DNA of 19,971 nt from Lysobacterales bacterium UBA2790 (GCA_002352135.1 DEHW01000179.1:2188-22158), one strand, 5' to 3'. Shown: positions 1 to 7,765, counted from the stretch's first letter. Numbers and translations are program-made. The notes: generated by a model from the letters alone, not told the origin.

Positions 1-641
1 AAGCCGACCGCGTTGTGGCCGTACCACCACTGGGTCATGGCATCAACCGAACCGCTCAGGATGCCGAAGGACTTGGTAGCCGTCACCGGCATCATCAGGT
101 TGTTCCCGATGTGCAGCACGGCGATGGTGATGATGTAGGCGGCGAAGAACCAATTGGCAACATAGATATGTTTGACCTTTCGCATCGCAATCGTGCCGAA
201 GAACACGACTGCGTAGACCACCCAGACGACGGTGATCAACCAGTCGATCGGCCACTCAAGCTCGGCGTATTCCTTACCTTGGGTGATACCCAAGGGAAGG
301 CTGACCGCCGCCAGGACGATGATCAGTTGCCAACCCCAGAAGGTGAAGGCTGCCAAGGGACCGCCGAAAAGACGCGCGTGCGAGGTGCGTTGCACGATGT
401 AGTAACTGGTCGCAAACAACGCCGACCCACCGAACGCGAAAATCACCGCGTTGGTGTGCAGCGGGCGGAGACGCCCGTACGACAACCACGGAATCCCGGC
501 CGTGAGATCTGGCCAGAACAGCTGAGCAGCGATAATCACGCCAACCAGCATCCCCACGATGCCCCAGACCACGGTCATCACCGCGAACTGCCGCACCACC
601 TTGTCGTTGTAGAAACTCGATTTATCCATTGCAATCGCCAT
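1..641 (-). CDS. ccoN: cbb3-type cytochrome c oxidase subunit I (CcoN), 5' part only
   Basis: Catalytic heme-copper subunit of the high-affinity cbb3 terminal oxidase in the inner membrane, which reduces O2 to water under low oxygen. Only the first 213 codons are present; the gene continues past base 1. Reading from the ATG at 641, the protein is strongly hydrophobic with several membrane segments. It has the family motif [14 protein letters not shown], with the low-spin heme ligand His at about residue 62, and WWYGHNAVG, where His209 corresponds to a CuB ligand. The start is supported by an AAGGGG Shine-Dalgarno 8 nt upstream; a second in-frame ATG lies four codons in. ccoO, ccoQ and ccoP would be expected to follow outside the window. 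Control by an FNR/Anr-type regulator is suggested by the box at 699-712. The family assignment is firm. Confidence 0.96.
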   Translation of the reverse strand, partial: MAIAMDKSSFYNDKVVRQFAVMTVVWGIVGMLVGVIIAAQLFWPDLTAGIPWLSYGRLRPLHTNAVIFAFGGSALFATSYYIVQRTSHARLFGGPLAAFTFWGWQLIIVLAAVSLPLGITQGKEYAELEWPIDWLITVVWVVYAVVFFGTIAMRKVKHIYVANWFFAAYIITIAVLHIGNNLMMPVTATKSFGILSGSVDAMTQWWYGHNAVG

Positions 642-663
642 CGGGGCGTCCCCTTCTATGAGT

Positions 664-712
664 CGGGCGAATTGTGAGCGGGAGCAAAATGAGCGTGCTT
701 GATCCAAGTCAA
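664..712 (-). promoter_or_regulatory. FNR/Anr-type promoter of ccoN, lying in queG
   Basis: Bases 699-712 read TTGAT CCAA GTCAA, which matches 9 of 10 positions of the FNR/Anr dyad TTGAT-N4-ATCAA. Seen from the ccoN strand the half sites are TTGAC and ATCAA. The box centre is 705.5. A class II FNR site sits at -41.5, which predicts a start near base 664 and a -10 hexamer at 671-676. That hexamer reads CACAAT on the minus strand (4 of 6 matches). The start would leave a leader of about 23 nt containing the ccoN Shine-Dalgarno. The geometry is seen; regulation by oxygen is inferred from what is known of ccoN genes. Confidence 0.7.
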
Positions 713-1780
713 AGGGTGCGACCGGATGTCGCAGAGGAATGTGCAGCCTTCGCCAAGCAGATGGCACGAACCCTTGGATTTCAACATCTTGGGATCACAT
801 CCACGACATTGAGTGACGACGAGAAGCACCTGCTCGCGTGGTTGGAAAAGGGTCGTCATGGCGAAATGGCCTACATGGCACGCCATGGTGTTGCACGCTC
901 GCGACCTGACGCTCTGGTTCCGGGCACCATCAGCGTGCTGAGTGCGCGCATGGACTACCTGCCCGAAGGCATCAGCAACGCGGAGTCGGCCCTCACTGAC
1001 ACGAACCTCGGCTACATATCGCGCTACGCACTAGGCCGTGACTACCACAAGGTGCTACGGCAACGTCTGCAAAGGCTCGCTGACACGATTGCGTCCAAGT
1101 TTGGTCAGTTTGGCTACCGGGTGTTTACGGATTCTGCGCCGGTCCTGGAGAAGGCGTTGGCACGCAACGCGGGGCTAGGCTGGATCGGCAAGCACACCAA
1201 TTTGATCGACGCCCGCAGCGGCTCATGGTTTTTCCTTGGAGAGATCTATACCGATCTCGCACTTCCCACCGACCCGCCAAGTTCGGACCACTGCGGAACC
1301 TGCACACGCTGCCTGGTCGCCTGTCCCACGCAAGCAATCGTCGCGCCCTACCAAGTGGATGCGCGTCGCTGCATCTCGTATTTGACCATCGAACTGCAGG
1401 GCGCGATCCCGTTGGCGTTTCGCAAAGCGATTGGCAACCGCATCTACGGTTGCGACGACTGTCAACTCGTCTGCCCATGGAACAAATTCGCACGGCTCAG
1501 CGCCGAGCCGGATTTCGTCATCCGACACGGGCTTGATCGACAGTCGCTGATCGACCTTTTCGCTTGGGACGAGACCACTTTCCTCACCAGGACGGAAGGC
1601 TCTGCCATCCGACGCATCGGCTATGAACGCTGGCTCCGCAACATCGCCATCGCACTAGGCAATACCGCGAGCAGCGCGACGGTCATCCACGCCTTGCGCC
1701 AACGCCTCGAGCACCCATCCGAACTCGTGCGCGAGCATGTTCGCTGGGCGATCGCGCAGCACACCCCATCGCACGACTGA
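689..1780 (+). CDS. queG: Epoxyqueuosine reductase QueG
   Basis: Cytoplasmic iron-sulfur, cobalamin-dependent enzyme that reduces epoxyqueuosine to queuosine in the wobble position of GUN-anticodon tRNAs, the last step of queuosine synthesis. From the ATG at 689 it has 363 residues, normal for the family. Visible features (numbered from the alternative GTG at 674, five codons longer) are GRDYH at 121-125 and the catalytic Asp153 in [10 protein letters not shown]. Two 4Fe-4S cysteine sets follow: C207, C210, C213 and C217, then C233, C260, C263 and C267. A HEAT-like helical C-terminus ends the protein. ATG 689 is preferred because GGGAG lies 4 nt upstream; the GTG at 674 has no Shine-Dalgarno. 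It diverges from ccoN across only 47 bp, and its first codons carry the ccoN regulatory box. Its stop abuts the stop of pgi. Confidence 0.96.
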   Translation: MSVLDPSQRVRPDVAEECAAFAKQMARTLGFQHLGITSTTLSDDEKHLLAWLEKGRHGEMAYMARHGVARSRPDALVPGTISVLSARMDYLPEGISNAESALTDTNLGYISRYALGRDYHKVLRQRLQRLADTIASKFGQFGYRVFTDSAPVLEKALARNAGLGWIGKHTNLIDARSGSWFFLGEIYTDLALPTDPPSSDHCGTCTRCLVACPTQAIVAPYQVDARRCISYLTIELQGAIPLAFRKAIGNRIYGCDDCQLVCPWNKFARLSAEPDFVIRHGLDRQSLIDLFAWDETTFLTRTEGSAIRRIGYERWLRNIAIALGNTASSATVIHALRQRLEHPSELVREHVRWAIAQHTPSHD

Positions 1781-3307
1781 TCAACTGCGCAAAGCGACTC
1801 CACGAACGAGTTTCACCAGCTCGCGACTGATCGCGTCACCGGCTTCGCCCTCCCCGCGCAGTGCGGGCAGCAGTTCATTGGCTAGACGTTTACCCAGCTC
1901 TACACCCCACTGATCAAACGCGTTGATGCCCCACAGCACGGACTGCACGAACACCGAATGCTCATACAAGGCCAGCAGCATTCCCAAGGAATAGGGATCC
2001 AAGCTGTCCAACAAGATCAACGAGGACGGCCGTCCTCCCGCGTAGCAACGATGCGCGTTGTCGGATTGGCTGCCGGACGCCAATGCCTCCATCTGCGCTA
2101 GCAAGTTGGCCAGCAATGCTTGGTGATTTTCGCGATGTGGATGATCGGGCCGCACGACACCGATGAAATCAGCAGGCACCACTTCGGTTCCTTGATGAAG
2201 CGCTTGGAAAAAGGAGTGCTGACTGCTGGTCCCGGTTCCACCCCAGAGCACCGGCACCGTCTCGTAGGTCACCGGCGTCCCGTCGTGACGAACCGACTTT
2301 CCAAGACTCTCCATCACCACCTGCTGCAGATGATCGGGCAACAAGCCAAGACGTTCGTCATATGGAAGGATGGCGTGCGAGGCATAGCCAAGGAAGTTGC
2401 GATTCCAAATTGCCAACAACCCGTGCAGCACAGGTAAATTCTTTGCCAAGGGCGCATTCAAGGCATGCGCATCCAGAGCCGCCGCGCCCTCCAGCAAGGC
2501 ATCCCATCGATCCGCCCCCAAGGCCAATCGGGCCGACCAGCCGACAGCGGACCACAACGAATAGCGTCCACCGACCCAGTCCCACATGGGCAAGATGCGC
2601 TCCGGAGCCACCCCGATCTCCGCCGCTGCCTGCGGCTTGGACGTCACCGCGAAGAAGCGCGAGTCATCGCCTAGCCACTGCCGCAGAATCTGACCATTCA
2701 GGTGCGTCTCCTGGGTGGAGAAGCTCTTCGACACCAAGATCACCGCCGTCCGCTTGGGGTCCAGCGTTGGCAGCAAGCGATGCGCACCACTACCATCGAC
2801 ATTGCCGATGAAATGAACGCGGAAACGACCTTCGTGGTGTTCACGCAAGGCATCGACCACCAACCGGGGACCCAAATCGGAGCCGCCGATACCGACACTG
2901 ACAATGTCCGTCACTGCACTGGCAGCAAGCTGTTCAGTCAGCAGCTCCATTCGCACACGCACTTCCAACGCCGCCGCACGCGCTTCTTTGGCGGACGCAC
3001 CGGTGGCGCCACCGAAACGCAAGGCGGAATGCAAGGCGGCCCGCGATTCGGTGGTGTTGACTGTTTCGCCATCCATCAATGCCTGCAGTCTCTCCTGAAC
3101 ACCCGCATCACCCGCCAGGGCGAGCAGTCGCTCCAGAGCGGACTGATCGATGCGCTGTCGAGCAAAGACAAAATGCAGGTTGTCCAATGTCAGCATGCAA
3201 CGCGAAACGTGATCCACTCCGGACGCCAGACCAGCGAGTGGAGTGGCAAGCAAGCGATCCGCCTGCGCCTTGAGCGCATCCCAATGGTTCAACAACGCTG
3301 CACTCAT
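1781..3307 (-). CDS. pgi: Glucose-6-phosphate isomerase
   Basis: Cytoplasmic enzyme interconverting glucose-6-phosphate and fructose-6-phosphate in glycolysis and gluconeogenesis. From ATG 3307 it is 508 residues, a usual size for this group. The motifs VGIGGSDLGPRLV, SKSFSTQETHLNGQ, WVGGRYSLWSAVG (family signature 1) and FDQWGVELGKRLANE (signature 2) are all present. The catalytic residues are in place: Glu333 in MESLGK, His364 in SSQHSFFQ and Lys473 in ELGKRL. The open frame extends 20 codons further upstream to 3367, but that part does not look like Pgi. ATG 3307 has an AGG 5 nt upstream. The gene is separated from the pantothenate operon by a terminator, so it probably has its own promoter in 3308-3440, where I see no clear -35/-10 pair. 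Confidence 0.97.
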   Translation of the reverse strand: MSAALLNHWDALKAQADRLLATPLAGLASGVDHVSRCMLTLDNLHFVFARQRIDQSALERLLALAGDAGVQERLQALMDGETVNTTESRAALHSALRFGGATGASAKEARAAALEVRVRMELLTEQLAASAVTDIVSVGIGGSDLGPRLVVDALREHHEGRFRVHFIGNVDGSGAHRLLPTLDPKRTAVILVSKSFSTQETHLNGQILRQWLGDDSRFFAVTSKPQAAAEIGVAPERILPMWDWVGGRYSLWSAVGWSARLALGADRWDALLEGAAALDAHALNAPLAKNLPVLHGLLAIWNRNFLGYASHAILPYDERLGLLPDHLQQVVMESLGKSVRHDGTPVTYETVPVLWGGTGTSSQHSFFQALHQGTEVVPADFIGVVRPDHPHRENHQALLANLLAQMEALASGSQSDNAHRCYAGGRPSSLILLDSLDPYSLGMLLALYEHSVFVQSVLWGINAFDQWGVELGKRLANELLPALRGEGEAGDAISRELVKLVRGVALRS

Positions 3308-3442
3308 GACGACCTGTCCGCTGCCCGGGGAAGGTCGACACAGTGCCAGAAGATGGCGCGCTTGCAACTACAAGCTCGTTGGGCTGACGTTTCGTCGCAA
3401 ACATGCGTTGCAAAAAAACAACAAAACACGCAATTTCCAGGC

Positions 3443-3472
3443 AAAAAAAACCCCGCAAGCTTCCTTGCGGGG
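3443..3472 (-). terminator. Strong rho-independent terminator downstream of panC
   Basis: On the minus strand a perfect 9-bp stem (CCCCGCAAG paired with CTTGCGGGG) encloses the 4-nt loop GAAG. It is followed directly by eight T residues. It lies about 160 bp downstream of the panC stop and 135 bp upstream of pgi. It would end the pcnB-folK-panB-panC transcript, or a separate short transcript from the spacer, and uncouples pgi from the pantothenate genes. Confidence 0.93.
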
Positions 3473-3550
3473 ATTAAACGGAGTGACAATTACCTGACAG
3501 CGCCCTGCTGCAACCGAGTGGTCGCGCCAAAGTCGCGGATCACTCAAGTT
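3443..3550 (-). ncRNA. Candidate small RNA in the panC-pgi spacer
   Basis: The distance from the panC stop to the terminator is long for a 3' UTR, and the stretch is structured. Bases 3516-3545 form a two-part stem on either strand: GAGTG pairs with CACTC, and inside it CGCG pairs with CGCG around a 7-nt loop. A weak minus-strand promoter could lie just upstream (TTGTTT, 17 nt, then TAAGCT at 3562-3557). It would start near 3550 and give an RNA of about 108 nt with a 5' stem-loop and the strong terminator at its 3' end. No known RNA family is recognised, and no panD remnant or other ORF is seen here. It could equally be an ordinary 3' UTR of panC. Confidence 0.28.
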
Positions 3551-3634
3551 GTGGCAAGCTTACAACGGGTTTTGGAAAAAAACAACAGTGTTGTAGCTAA
3601 ACCACCACCAGCCGCTTCAAGTCCGCTGTCGCAG

Positions 3635-4489
3635 CTAGTCTTCCGTCAGCACAAACTCGAGGTTGTCGATCAAACGCGTGTTGCCAATGCGGGCCGCGAC
3701 CAGCGCAACACCACGTCGAGCGTCGGGATACCAGTCGGCGAGCGTCTCGGCTTCGCGAACCTCGATGTAGTCAACACTGAAGCCAACTCGGGTCAACTCC
3801 GCCTGTGCATTGGACAGTACCGCCCCAACCGGTTGTCCCATTTGAACTGCCGATGCGACGGATCGAAGCTTGGCGAAGAGCAAGGGCGCAAGCTCACGCT
3901 CGTCCGGCAACAAGTACTGATTCCGCGAACTCATCGCCAGTCCATCAGGCTCGCGGCAGGTGGCTCCCGCGATCAATTCAACGGGCATCAGCAGATCCTG
4001 AACCAGACGTCGGATGATCTGCAGCTGTTGGTAATCCTTGCTGCCGAACACCGCGCAGTCCGCTGGCACGCAGTGCAGCAGCCGCAAAACCACCGTCGCC
4101 ACACCCGAAAAATGCCCTGGTCGATGGGCACCACAGAGAATCCGATCAATCGGAGGAACCTCCACGCGGACGGCATTCGCCGCCCCCATCGGGTACAGCG
4201 CGTGCGGCTCGGGAACGAACATCGCATCGCTGCCAACTGCCTCCAACCCGACTGCGTCGCGCTCGATGGTCCGTGGATAGCGGGCGAAGTCTTCATTCGG
4301 GCCAAATTGGGTCGGATTGACGAACACACTCGTCACCACGCGATCTGCGTGACGTCGCGCCAACTCCACCAAACTGAAATGCCCGGCATGCAGGTTCCCC
4401 ATCGTGGGAACAAAGGCGACACGCAAGCCGTCAAGCTGCCAGCGTCTAACCAGACTGCGAATCTCAGAGGGTTGCTCGCACTTGATCAT
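3635..4489 (-). CDS. panC: Pantothenate synthetase (pantoate-beta-alanine ligase)
   Basis: Joins pantoate and beta-alanine with ATP to make pantothenate (vitamin B5), the last step of the pathway, in the cytoplasm. At 284 residues it matches the family. Motifs seen: the HIGH-type nucleotide site PTMGNLHAGH at 28-37, FVNPTQFGPNEDFARYPRT, FGSKDYQQL at 148-156, and the KMSKS-like MSSRN at 186-190. The start codon overlaps the panB stop by 4 bp (ATGA), so it is co-transcribed and probably translationally coupled with panB. It is the last gene of the operon. The frame has no oddities. Confidence 0.97.
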   Translation of the reverse strand: MIKCEQPSEIRSLVRRWQLDGLRVAFVPTMGNLHAGHFSLVELARRHADRVVTSVFVNPTQFGPNEDFARYPRTIERDAVGLEAVGSDAMFVPEPHALYPMGAANAVRVEVPPIDRILCGAHRPGHFSGVATVVLRLLHCVPADCAVFGSKDYQQLQIIRRLVQDLLMPVELIAGATCREPDGLAMSSRNQYLLPDERELAPLLFAKLRSVASAVQMGQPVGAVLSNAQAELTRVGFSVDYIEVREAETLADWYPDARRGVALVAARIGNTRLIDNLEFVLTED

Positions 4490-5316
4490 TCGTAGATATG
4501 CTCCGCGGCAGGAAATCTCCCCTCGCGTACATCCGTTGCGTACGCCAGGAACGCATCTTCCACTGAATCCCTGCCTTGCAGGAAGTTCTTGACGAAACGA
4601 GGGCGACGGCTGCGACCTGCCAACCCAAGCAGGTCATGCATGACCAACACCTGGCCATCGCACAGCGGGCCAGCCCCAATTCCGATCGTCGGAATCGTCA
4701 GCGCCTCGGTAATTTCCCCGGCCAAGGCCGCGGGAATGCACTCAAGCACCAACAGCGATGCACCCGCCTGCTGAACCTCAAGCGCCTGCCGTCGCAATTT
4801 TTCAGCGGCGATGTCATCGCGACCCTGGACTTTGAATCCACCCAACTGGGTCACCGACTGTGGGGTCAAGCCAAGATGGGCACAGACCGGGATGTCGCGT
4901 TCGGACAAGTAATGAATACTGTCGAGGATGACACCGGCTCCCTCCAGCTTGACCATTGAGGCACCACCCTCCGCCATCAAGAGCGTCGCGGATGCGTGCG
5001 CTTGCGCAGGCGAGGCATAGGTCTGAAACGGCAAATCCGCCATCAGCAAGGTGGAAGCCAGCCCACGCGCAACCGCCGCGCTGTGGTAGCACACGTCGCG
5101 CAAGCTAACTGGCAAGGTCGACGTATGGCCTTGCACGACCATGCCCAGCGAATCACCTACCAACACCACATCCACACCCGCGCGATCCATGACTCGGGCG
5201 AAACTGGCATCGTAGGCCGTCACGCAGACGATCCTTCTGCCTGCATGTTTCATCTTGAGCAGATCGGGAACGGTGACCGGTGCGCGCGAAGGGACTTCGG
5301 ACTTACTGCTGTACAT
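4486..5316 (-). CDS. panB: Ketopantoate hydroxymethyltransferase
   Basis: Transfers a hydroxymethyl group from methylene-tetrahydrofolate to 2-ketoisovalerate, making ketopantoate for pantothenate and CoA synthesis. From ATG 5316 it has 276 residues, slightly longer than E. coli PanB. Visible motifs are VVLVGDSLGM (Mg-binding Asp55), ADLPF (Asp94), MVKLEG (Lys123, Glu125), CAHLGLTPQSV and the catalytic Glu192 in LECIP, followed by TIGIGAGP. The frame is open back to a TTG at 5367, but that would overlap folK and adds a Cys-rich stretch unlike the family. ATG 5316 leaves a 32-bp gap after folK but has only a weak Shine-Dalgarno. Its use of a folate cofactor fits its position behind folK. Confidence 0.96.
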   Translation of the reverse strand: MYSSKSEVPSRAPVTVPDLLKMKHAGRRIVCVTAYDASFARVMDRAGVDVVLVGDSLGMVVQGHTSTLPVSLRDVCYHSAAVARGLASTLLMADLPFQTYASPAQAHASATLLMAEGGASMVKLEGAGVILDSIHYLSERDIPVCAHLGLTPQSVTQLGGFKVQGRDDIAAEKLRRQALEVQQAGASLLVLECIPAALAGEITEALTIPTIGIGAGPLCDGQVLVMHDLLGLAGRSRRPRFVKNFLQGRDSVEDAFLAYATDVREGRFPAAEHIYE

Positions 5317-5348
5317 CGTCGATATATCCGTGCAGAAGCAACAAAAAG

Positions 5349-5852
5349 TCAGGATGGGTGCCCGCAACGGACCAAACGCTGTGGTCCAAGCTTCTTCAGG
5401 CAGGAGTTCACAGTGCCATGTCCCGGAATCAGGATATCCGCAGCGATATCGAGCAGTGGCACCAACACGAAAGCCCGCTCATGCATCCTCGGGTGCGGGA
5501 GTATAGGCGCACCCGAGGTCTGCACCAGGTCGTCATACAGCAACAGATCAAGATCCAGCACGCGCGGACCCCATCGCTCTTGCCGCTGGCGTCCTGCACG
5601 AAGTTCGATTTCCAGCAACCGCCCAAGCAGCTCTGACGGTGTCAAGGTCGTTGCCACCTTTACCACGGCATTGACGAAGTCCGGCTGGTCAAGCTTGCCT
5701 ATCGGTTCGGACTGATAAGAACCAGAAACGGCCAGCACGCGGCATTGATCGATCGCGGCTAGCGCCGCGACCGCACGTTCCACCTGCGTTTGCGGATCAT
5801 CCAGGTTGCTTCCAACTCCAACGAACGCCGCCCTTTCCTGCGCCACCATCAT
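5349..5852 (-). CDS. folK: HPPK, folate pyrophosphokinase
   Basis: 2-amino-4-hydroxy-6-hydroxymethyldihydropteridine pyrophosphokinase moves pyrophosphate from ATP to 6-hydroxymethyl-dihydropterin in folate synthesis. The protein is 167 residues, of normal size. It shows GVGSNLDDP near the N-terminus, QPDFVNAVV, and the signature RWGPRVLDLDLLLYDD with Mg-binding Asp100 and Asp102. LPHPRMHERAFVLVPL follows at about 118-133. The start ATG at 5852 overlaps the pcnB stop by 4 bp (ATGA); the next codon is also ATG and could be used instead. The gene belongs to the pcnB-folK-panB-panC operon. Confidence 0.97.
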   Translation of the reverse strand: MMVAQERAAFVGVGSNLDDPQTQVERAVAALAAIDQCRVLAVSGSYQSEPIGKLDQPDFVNAVVKVATTLTPSELLGRLLEIELRAGRQRQERWGPRVLDLDLLLYDDLVQTSGAPILPHPRMHERAFVLVPLLDIAADILIPGHGTVNSCLKKLGPQRLVRCGHPS

Positions 5853-7183
5853 GCTGGTGGCGGAGCAGGCCGACGCCGTGGCTTTCGACGGCGCCCTGTT
5901 GGCGCGCTGACCGAGCCTGCTTCACGCGACCCACTGCGACCGGTTTTCGGTTGCAACCGCTCGACCAGCGCATCCACGTCCACCGACTGCGCGTCACGCC
6001 ACCAAGCGACCTCATCCGTCAATTCCGGGGCCGCCTCGGCACGCAATTCGAGAAAATCGAAGGCAGCTCGGAAGCGCGGGTGATGCAACAACCGGAGGAC
6101 GCGTTTCCGCTGGCGCAGCGGAAACCGCGACTGCAACCACCAGATCTCATGCATCGGCACGGTGAAGCGTTTCGGGATGGCTAGCCGATCAGTTTGTCGC
6201 AAGGTGACACGATCGGCAGCGCGTTGTTCCGCGACAGCGAGATCCGCACCCGACATCAACAAATGGTGCAATTCGGACGCATAAGCCGGCCACAGCAGGG
6301 CAGCAAAAAGGAATGCGGGCGTGACCGGCTTGTCCGCGGCGACACGCTCATCCGTCATTGCCAACGCAAGCCTGACCATGGACCGGCACTGCCCATGCGG
6401 ATCGTTGCACAGCGCCTTCGCCAGTTCGGGTAGCAACACCGGCAATAGACCATGCGCTTCCAACACCTCGAAGCTGCGCTCAGCGTGTCCCATCATGAAC
6501 AACTTCAGAGACTCGTCGAACAAACGCGCGCTCGACGAGCCTTCGAGCAAGAAGCCCAAGGTCGCTATCGGAGCCGCGGTCGCCGACTCAATCTCGAATC
6601 CCAGTTTCGCCGACAGCCGCGCCGCACGAAGCATGCGGACAGGGTCTTCCTGGTAGCGCGTTGCAGGATCGCCAATGAGTCTCAAGCGCCGCGCTTGCAC
6701 ATCTTCGTAACCGCCGACAAAGTCGCGCACGGAAAAATCGCTGATCGCGTAGTAGAGGGCATTGGCGGTGAAGTCGCGCCGCACGGCATCGTCCTCGATG
6801 CTGCCGTACACATTGTCGCGGACCAGCACGCCGTTTTCGATCTCGCGTTCACCCGAGCCATCATCCTCGCCTGCGCGAAAGGTGGCGACCTCGATGATCT
6901 CAGGCCCATAGACCACATGCGCCAAACGAAAGCGGCGTCCAATCAGGCGACAATTGCGAAACAGCGCACGCACCTGATCCGGCGTCGCATCGGTAGCCAC
7001 ATCGAAGTCTTTGGGCGAACCACCCACCAACAAGTCACGAACGGCACCGCCAACGAGATAGGCCGAAAAGCCCGCCTCCTGGAGGCGGTAAAGCACACGG
7101 AGTGCGTTCGGGCTGATCTGCTTGCGCGATATCCCGTGATCCTGTCGCGGAATCACTCGGGGTTGTATACGACTGGAATCCAC
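5849..7183 (-). CDS. pcnB: Poly(A) polymerase I
   Basis: Adds 3' poly(A) tails to RNA and so promotes its decay. The class II nucleotidyltransferase core is clear: YLVGGAVRDLLVGGSPKDFDV at about 42-62 with catalytic Asp59 and Asp61, and RRDFTANALYY with the third acidic residue Asp137. GDPATRYQEDPVRMLRAARLSAKLGF at 171-196 is typical of PcnB rather than the CCA-adding enzyme. The C-terminus ends in an Arg/Lys/Pro-rich tail, as is common in PcnB. GTG at 7183 is the first possible start, because a TGA in frame lies directly before it; its Shine-Dalgarno is weak. A GTG ten codons in is an alternative. It is the first gene of the operon and diverges from the tRNA-Glu gene. Confidence 0.95.
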   Translation of the reverse strand: MDSSRIQPRVIPRQDHGISRKQISPNALRVLYRLQEAGFSAYLVGGAVRDLLVGGSPKDFDVATDATPDQVRALFRNCRLIGRRFRLAHVVYGPEIIEVATFRAGEDDGSGEREIENGVLVRDNVYGSIEDDAVRRDFTANALYYAISDFSVRDFVGGYEDVQARRLRLIGDPATRYQEDPVRMLRAARLSAKLGFEIESATAAPIATLGFLLEGSSSARLFDESLKLFMMGHAERSFEVLEAHGLLPVLLPELAKALCNDPHGQCRSMVRLALAMTDERVAADKPVTPAFLFAALLWPAYASELHHLLMSGADLAVAEQRAADRVTLRQTDRLAIPKRFTVPMHEIWWLQSRFPLRQRKRVLRLLHHPRFRAAFDFLELRAEAAPELTDEVAWWRDAQSVDVDALVERLQPKTGRSGSREAGSVSAPTGRRRKPRRRPAPPPA

Positions 7184-7293
7184 TCAAATCCATCTACTTG
7201 GGGCGATTGCTCGCCAAGGGGCACTGCCAACTTGCCATCGCGTCGTGCCCAGAGGCGCGATTTGTCTTCGCTCAATATTTTGTATCGAGGCGC

Positions 7294-7302
7294 TGCTATA
7301 CT
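7294..7302 (+). promoter_or_regulatory. Extended -10 promoter of the tRNA-Glu gene
   Basis: TGC followed by TATACT (7297-7302) is an extended -10 element with 5 of 6 matches to TATAAT. It is followed by a GC-rich stretch and lies 28 nt before the tRNA. No good -35 is present at 16-18 bp spacing. Transcription would start near 7309 and leave a short 5' leader for RNase P. Confidence 0.6.
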
Positions 7303-7330
7303 ATCCGCCTCAGGTGTCACTGAACACCGC

Positions 7331-7406
7331 GCTCCCTTCGTCTAGCGGCCCAGGACGTCGCCCTCTCACGGCGAAAACACGAGTTCGAACCTCGTAGGGA
7401 GCGCCA
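7331..7406 (+). tRNA. tRNA-Glu, anticodon CTC
   Basis: A 76-nt tRNA with encoded CCA. The acceptor stem GCTCCCT (7331-7337) pairs with AGGGAGC (7396-7402), followed by discriminator G and CCA at 7404-7406. The anticodon stem TCGCC pairs with GGCGA around the loop CTCTCAC, so bases 7365-7367 (CTC) are the anticodon and read GAG. The T arm ACGAG-TTCGAAC-CTCGT is perfect. The D-arm sequence TTCGTCTAGCGGCCCAGGA is that of glutamate tRNAs. fdxA begins 35 bp after the CCA with no terminator between them. Confidence 0.97.
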
Positions 7407-7441
7407 TTTTCCCCTGCTTTCTCGCCTTCAGCTTATCCGCC

Positions 7442-7765
7442 ATGGCCTTTGTCGTCACCGAAAACTGTATCCGCTGCAAGTACACCGATTGCGTCGAAGT
7501 CTGTCCGGTCGACTGCTTCCATGAAGGACCGAACTTTCTGGTAATTGACCCCGATGAGTGCATCGATTGCACGCTATGCGAGCCGGAGTGTCCCGCGAAG
7601 GCCATCTTCCCGGTGGATGATGTACCTGCTGGGCAAGAACACTTCACCCAGCTCAACGCAGAACTCAGCCGACAGTGGCCGGTGATTACCATCCGCAAAG
7701 AACCGCTACCCGATGCGGCTGAGTGGGACGGCGTTAGCGGCAAACTTCCTCATCTTCAGCGCTGA
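7442..7765 (+). CDS. fdxA: 7Fe ferredoxin FdxA (3Fe-4S and 4Fe-4S)
   Basis: Small soluble electron carrier with one 3Fe-4S and one 4Fe-4S cluster, of the Azotobacter ferredoxin I type. The 107 residues match that family almost exactly in length. By family alignment, Cys9, Cys17 and Cys50 hold the 3Fe-4S cluster, and Cys21, Cys40, Cys43 and Cys46 hold the 4Fe-4S cluster. Cys12 and Cys25 are additional. The C-terminal extension (about 60-107) is normal for the class. The ATG at 7442 has no recognisable Shine-Dalgarno; the sequence before it is pyrimidine-rich. The gene lies 35 bp behind tRNA-Glu and may share its transcript. Redox partners cannot be told from the context. Confidence 0.95.
   Translation: MAFVVTENCIRCKYTDCVEVCPVDCFHEGPNFLVIDPDECIDCTLCEPECPAKAIFPVDDVPAGQEHFTQLNAELSRQWPVITIRKEPLPDAAEWDGVSGKLPHLQR

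Noticed and set aside
15..677. 220-codon plus-strand ORF at the left end
   Set aside because: It is antisense to ccoN, which is certain from the heme-ligand motifs.
2702..4495. 597-codon plus-strand open frame opposite pgi and panC
   Set aside because: It is antisense to two certain genes. Its composition is unlike a folded protein and it has no family motifs. The length reflects GC-rich antisense frames that happen to stay open through the spacer.
5317..5367. Longer panB from TTG 5367
   Set aside because: It would overlap folK by 19 bp and add a Cys-rich stretch not found in PanB. ATG 5316 gives the family length.
6452..7345. 297-codon plus-strand open frame opposite pcnB, running into the tRNA
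   Set aside because: It covers the pcnB coding strand in reverse and ends inside the tRNA-Glu gene. No protein family is visible.
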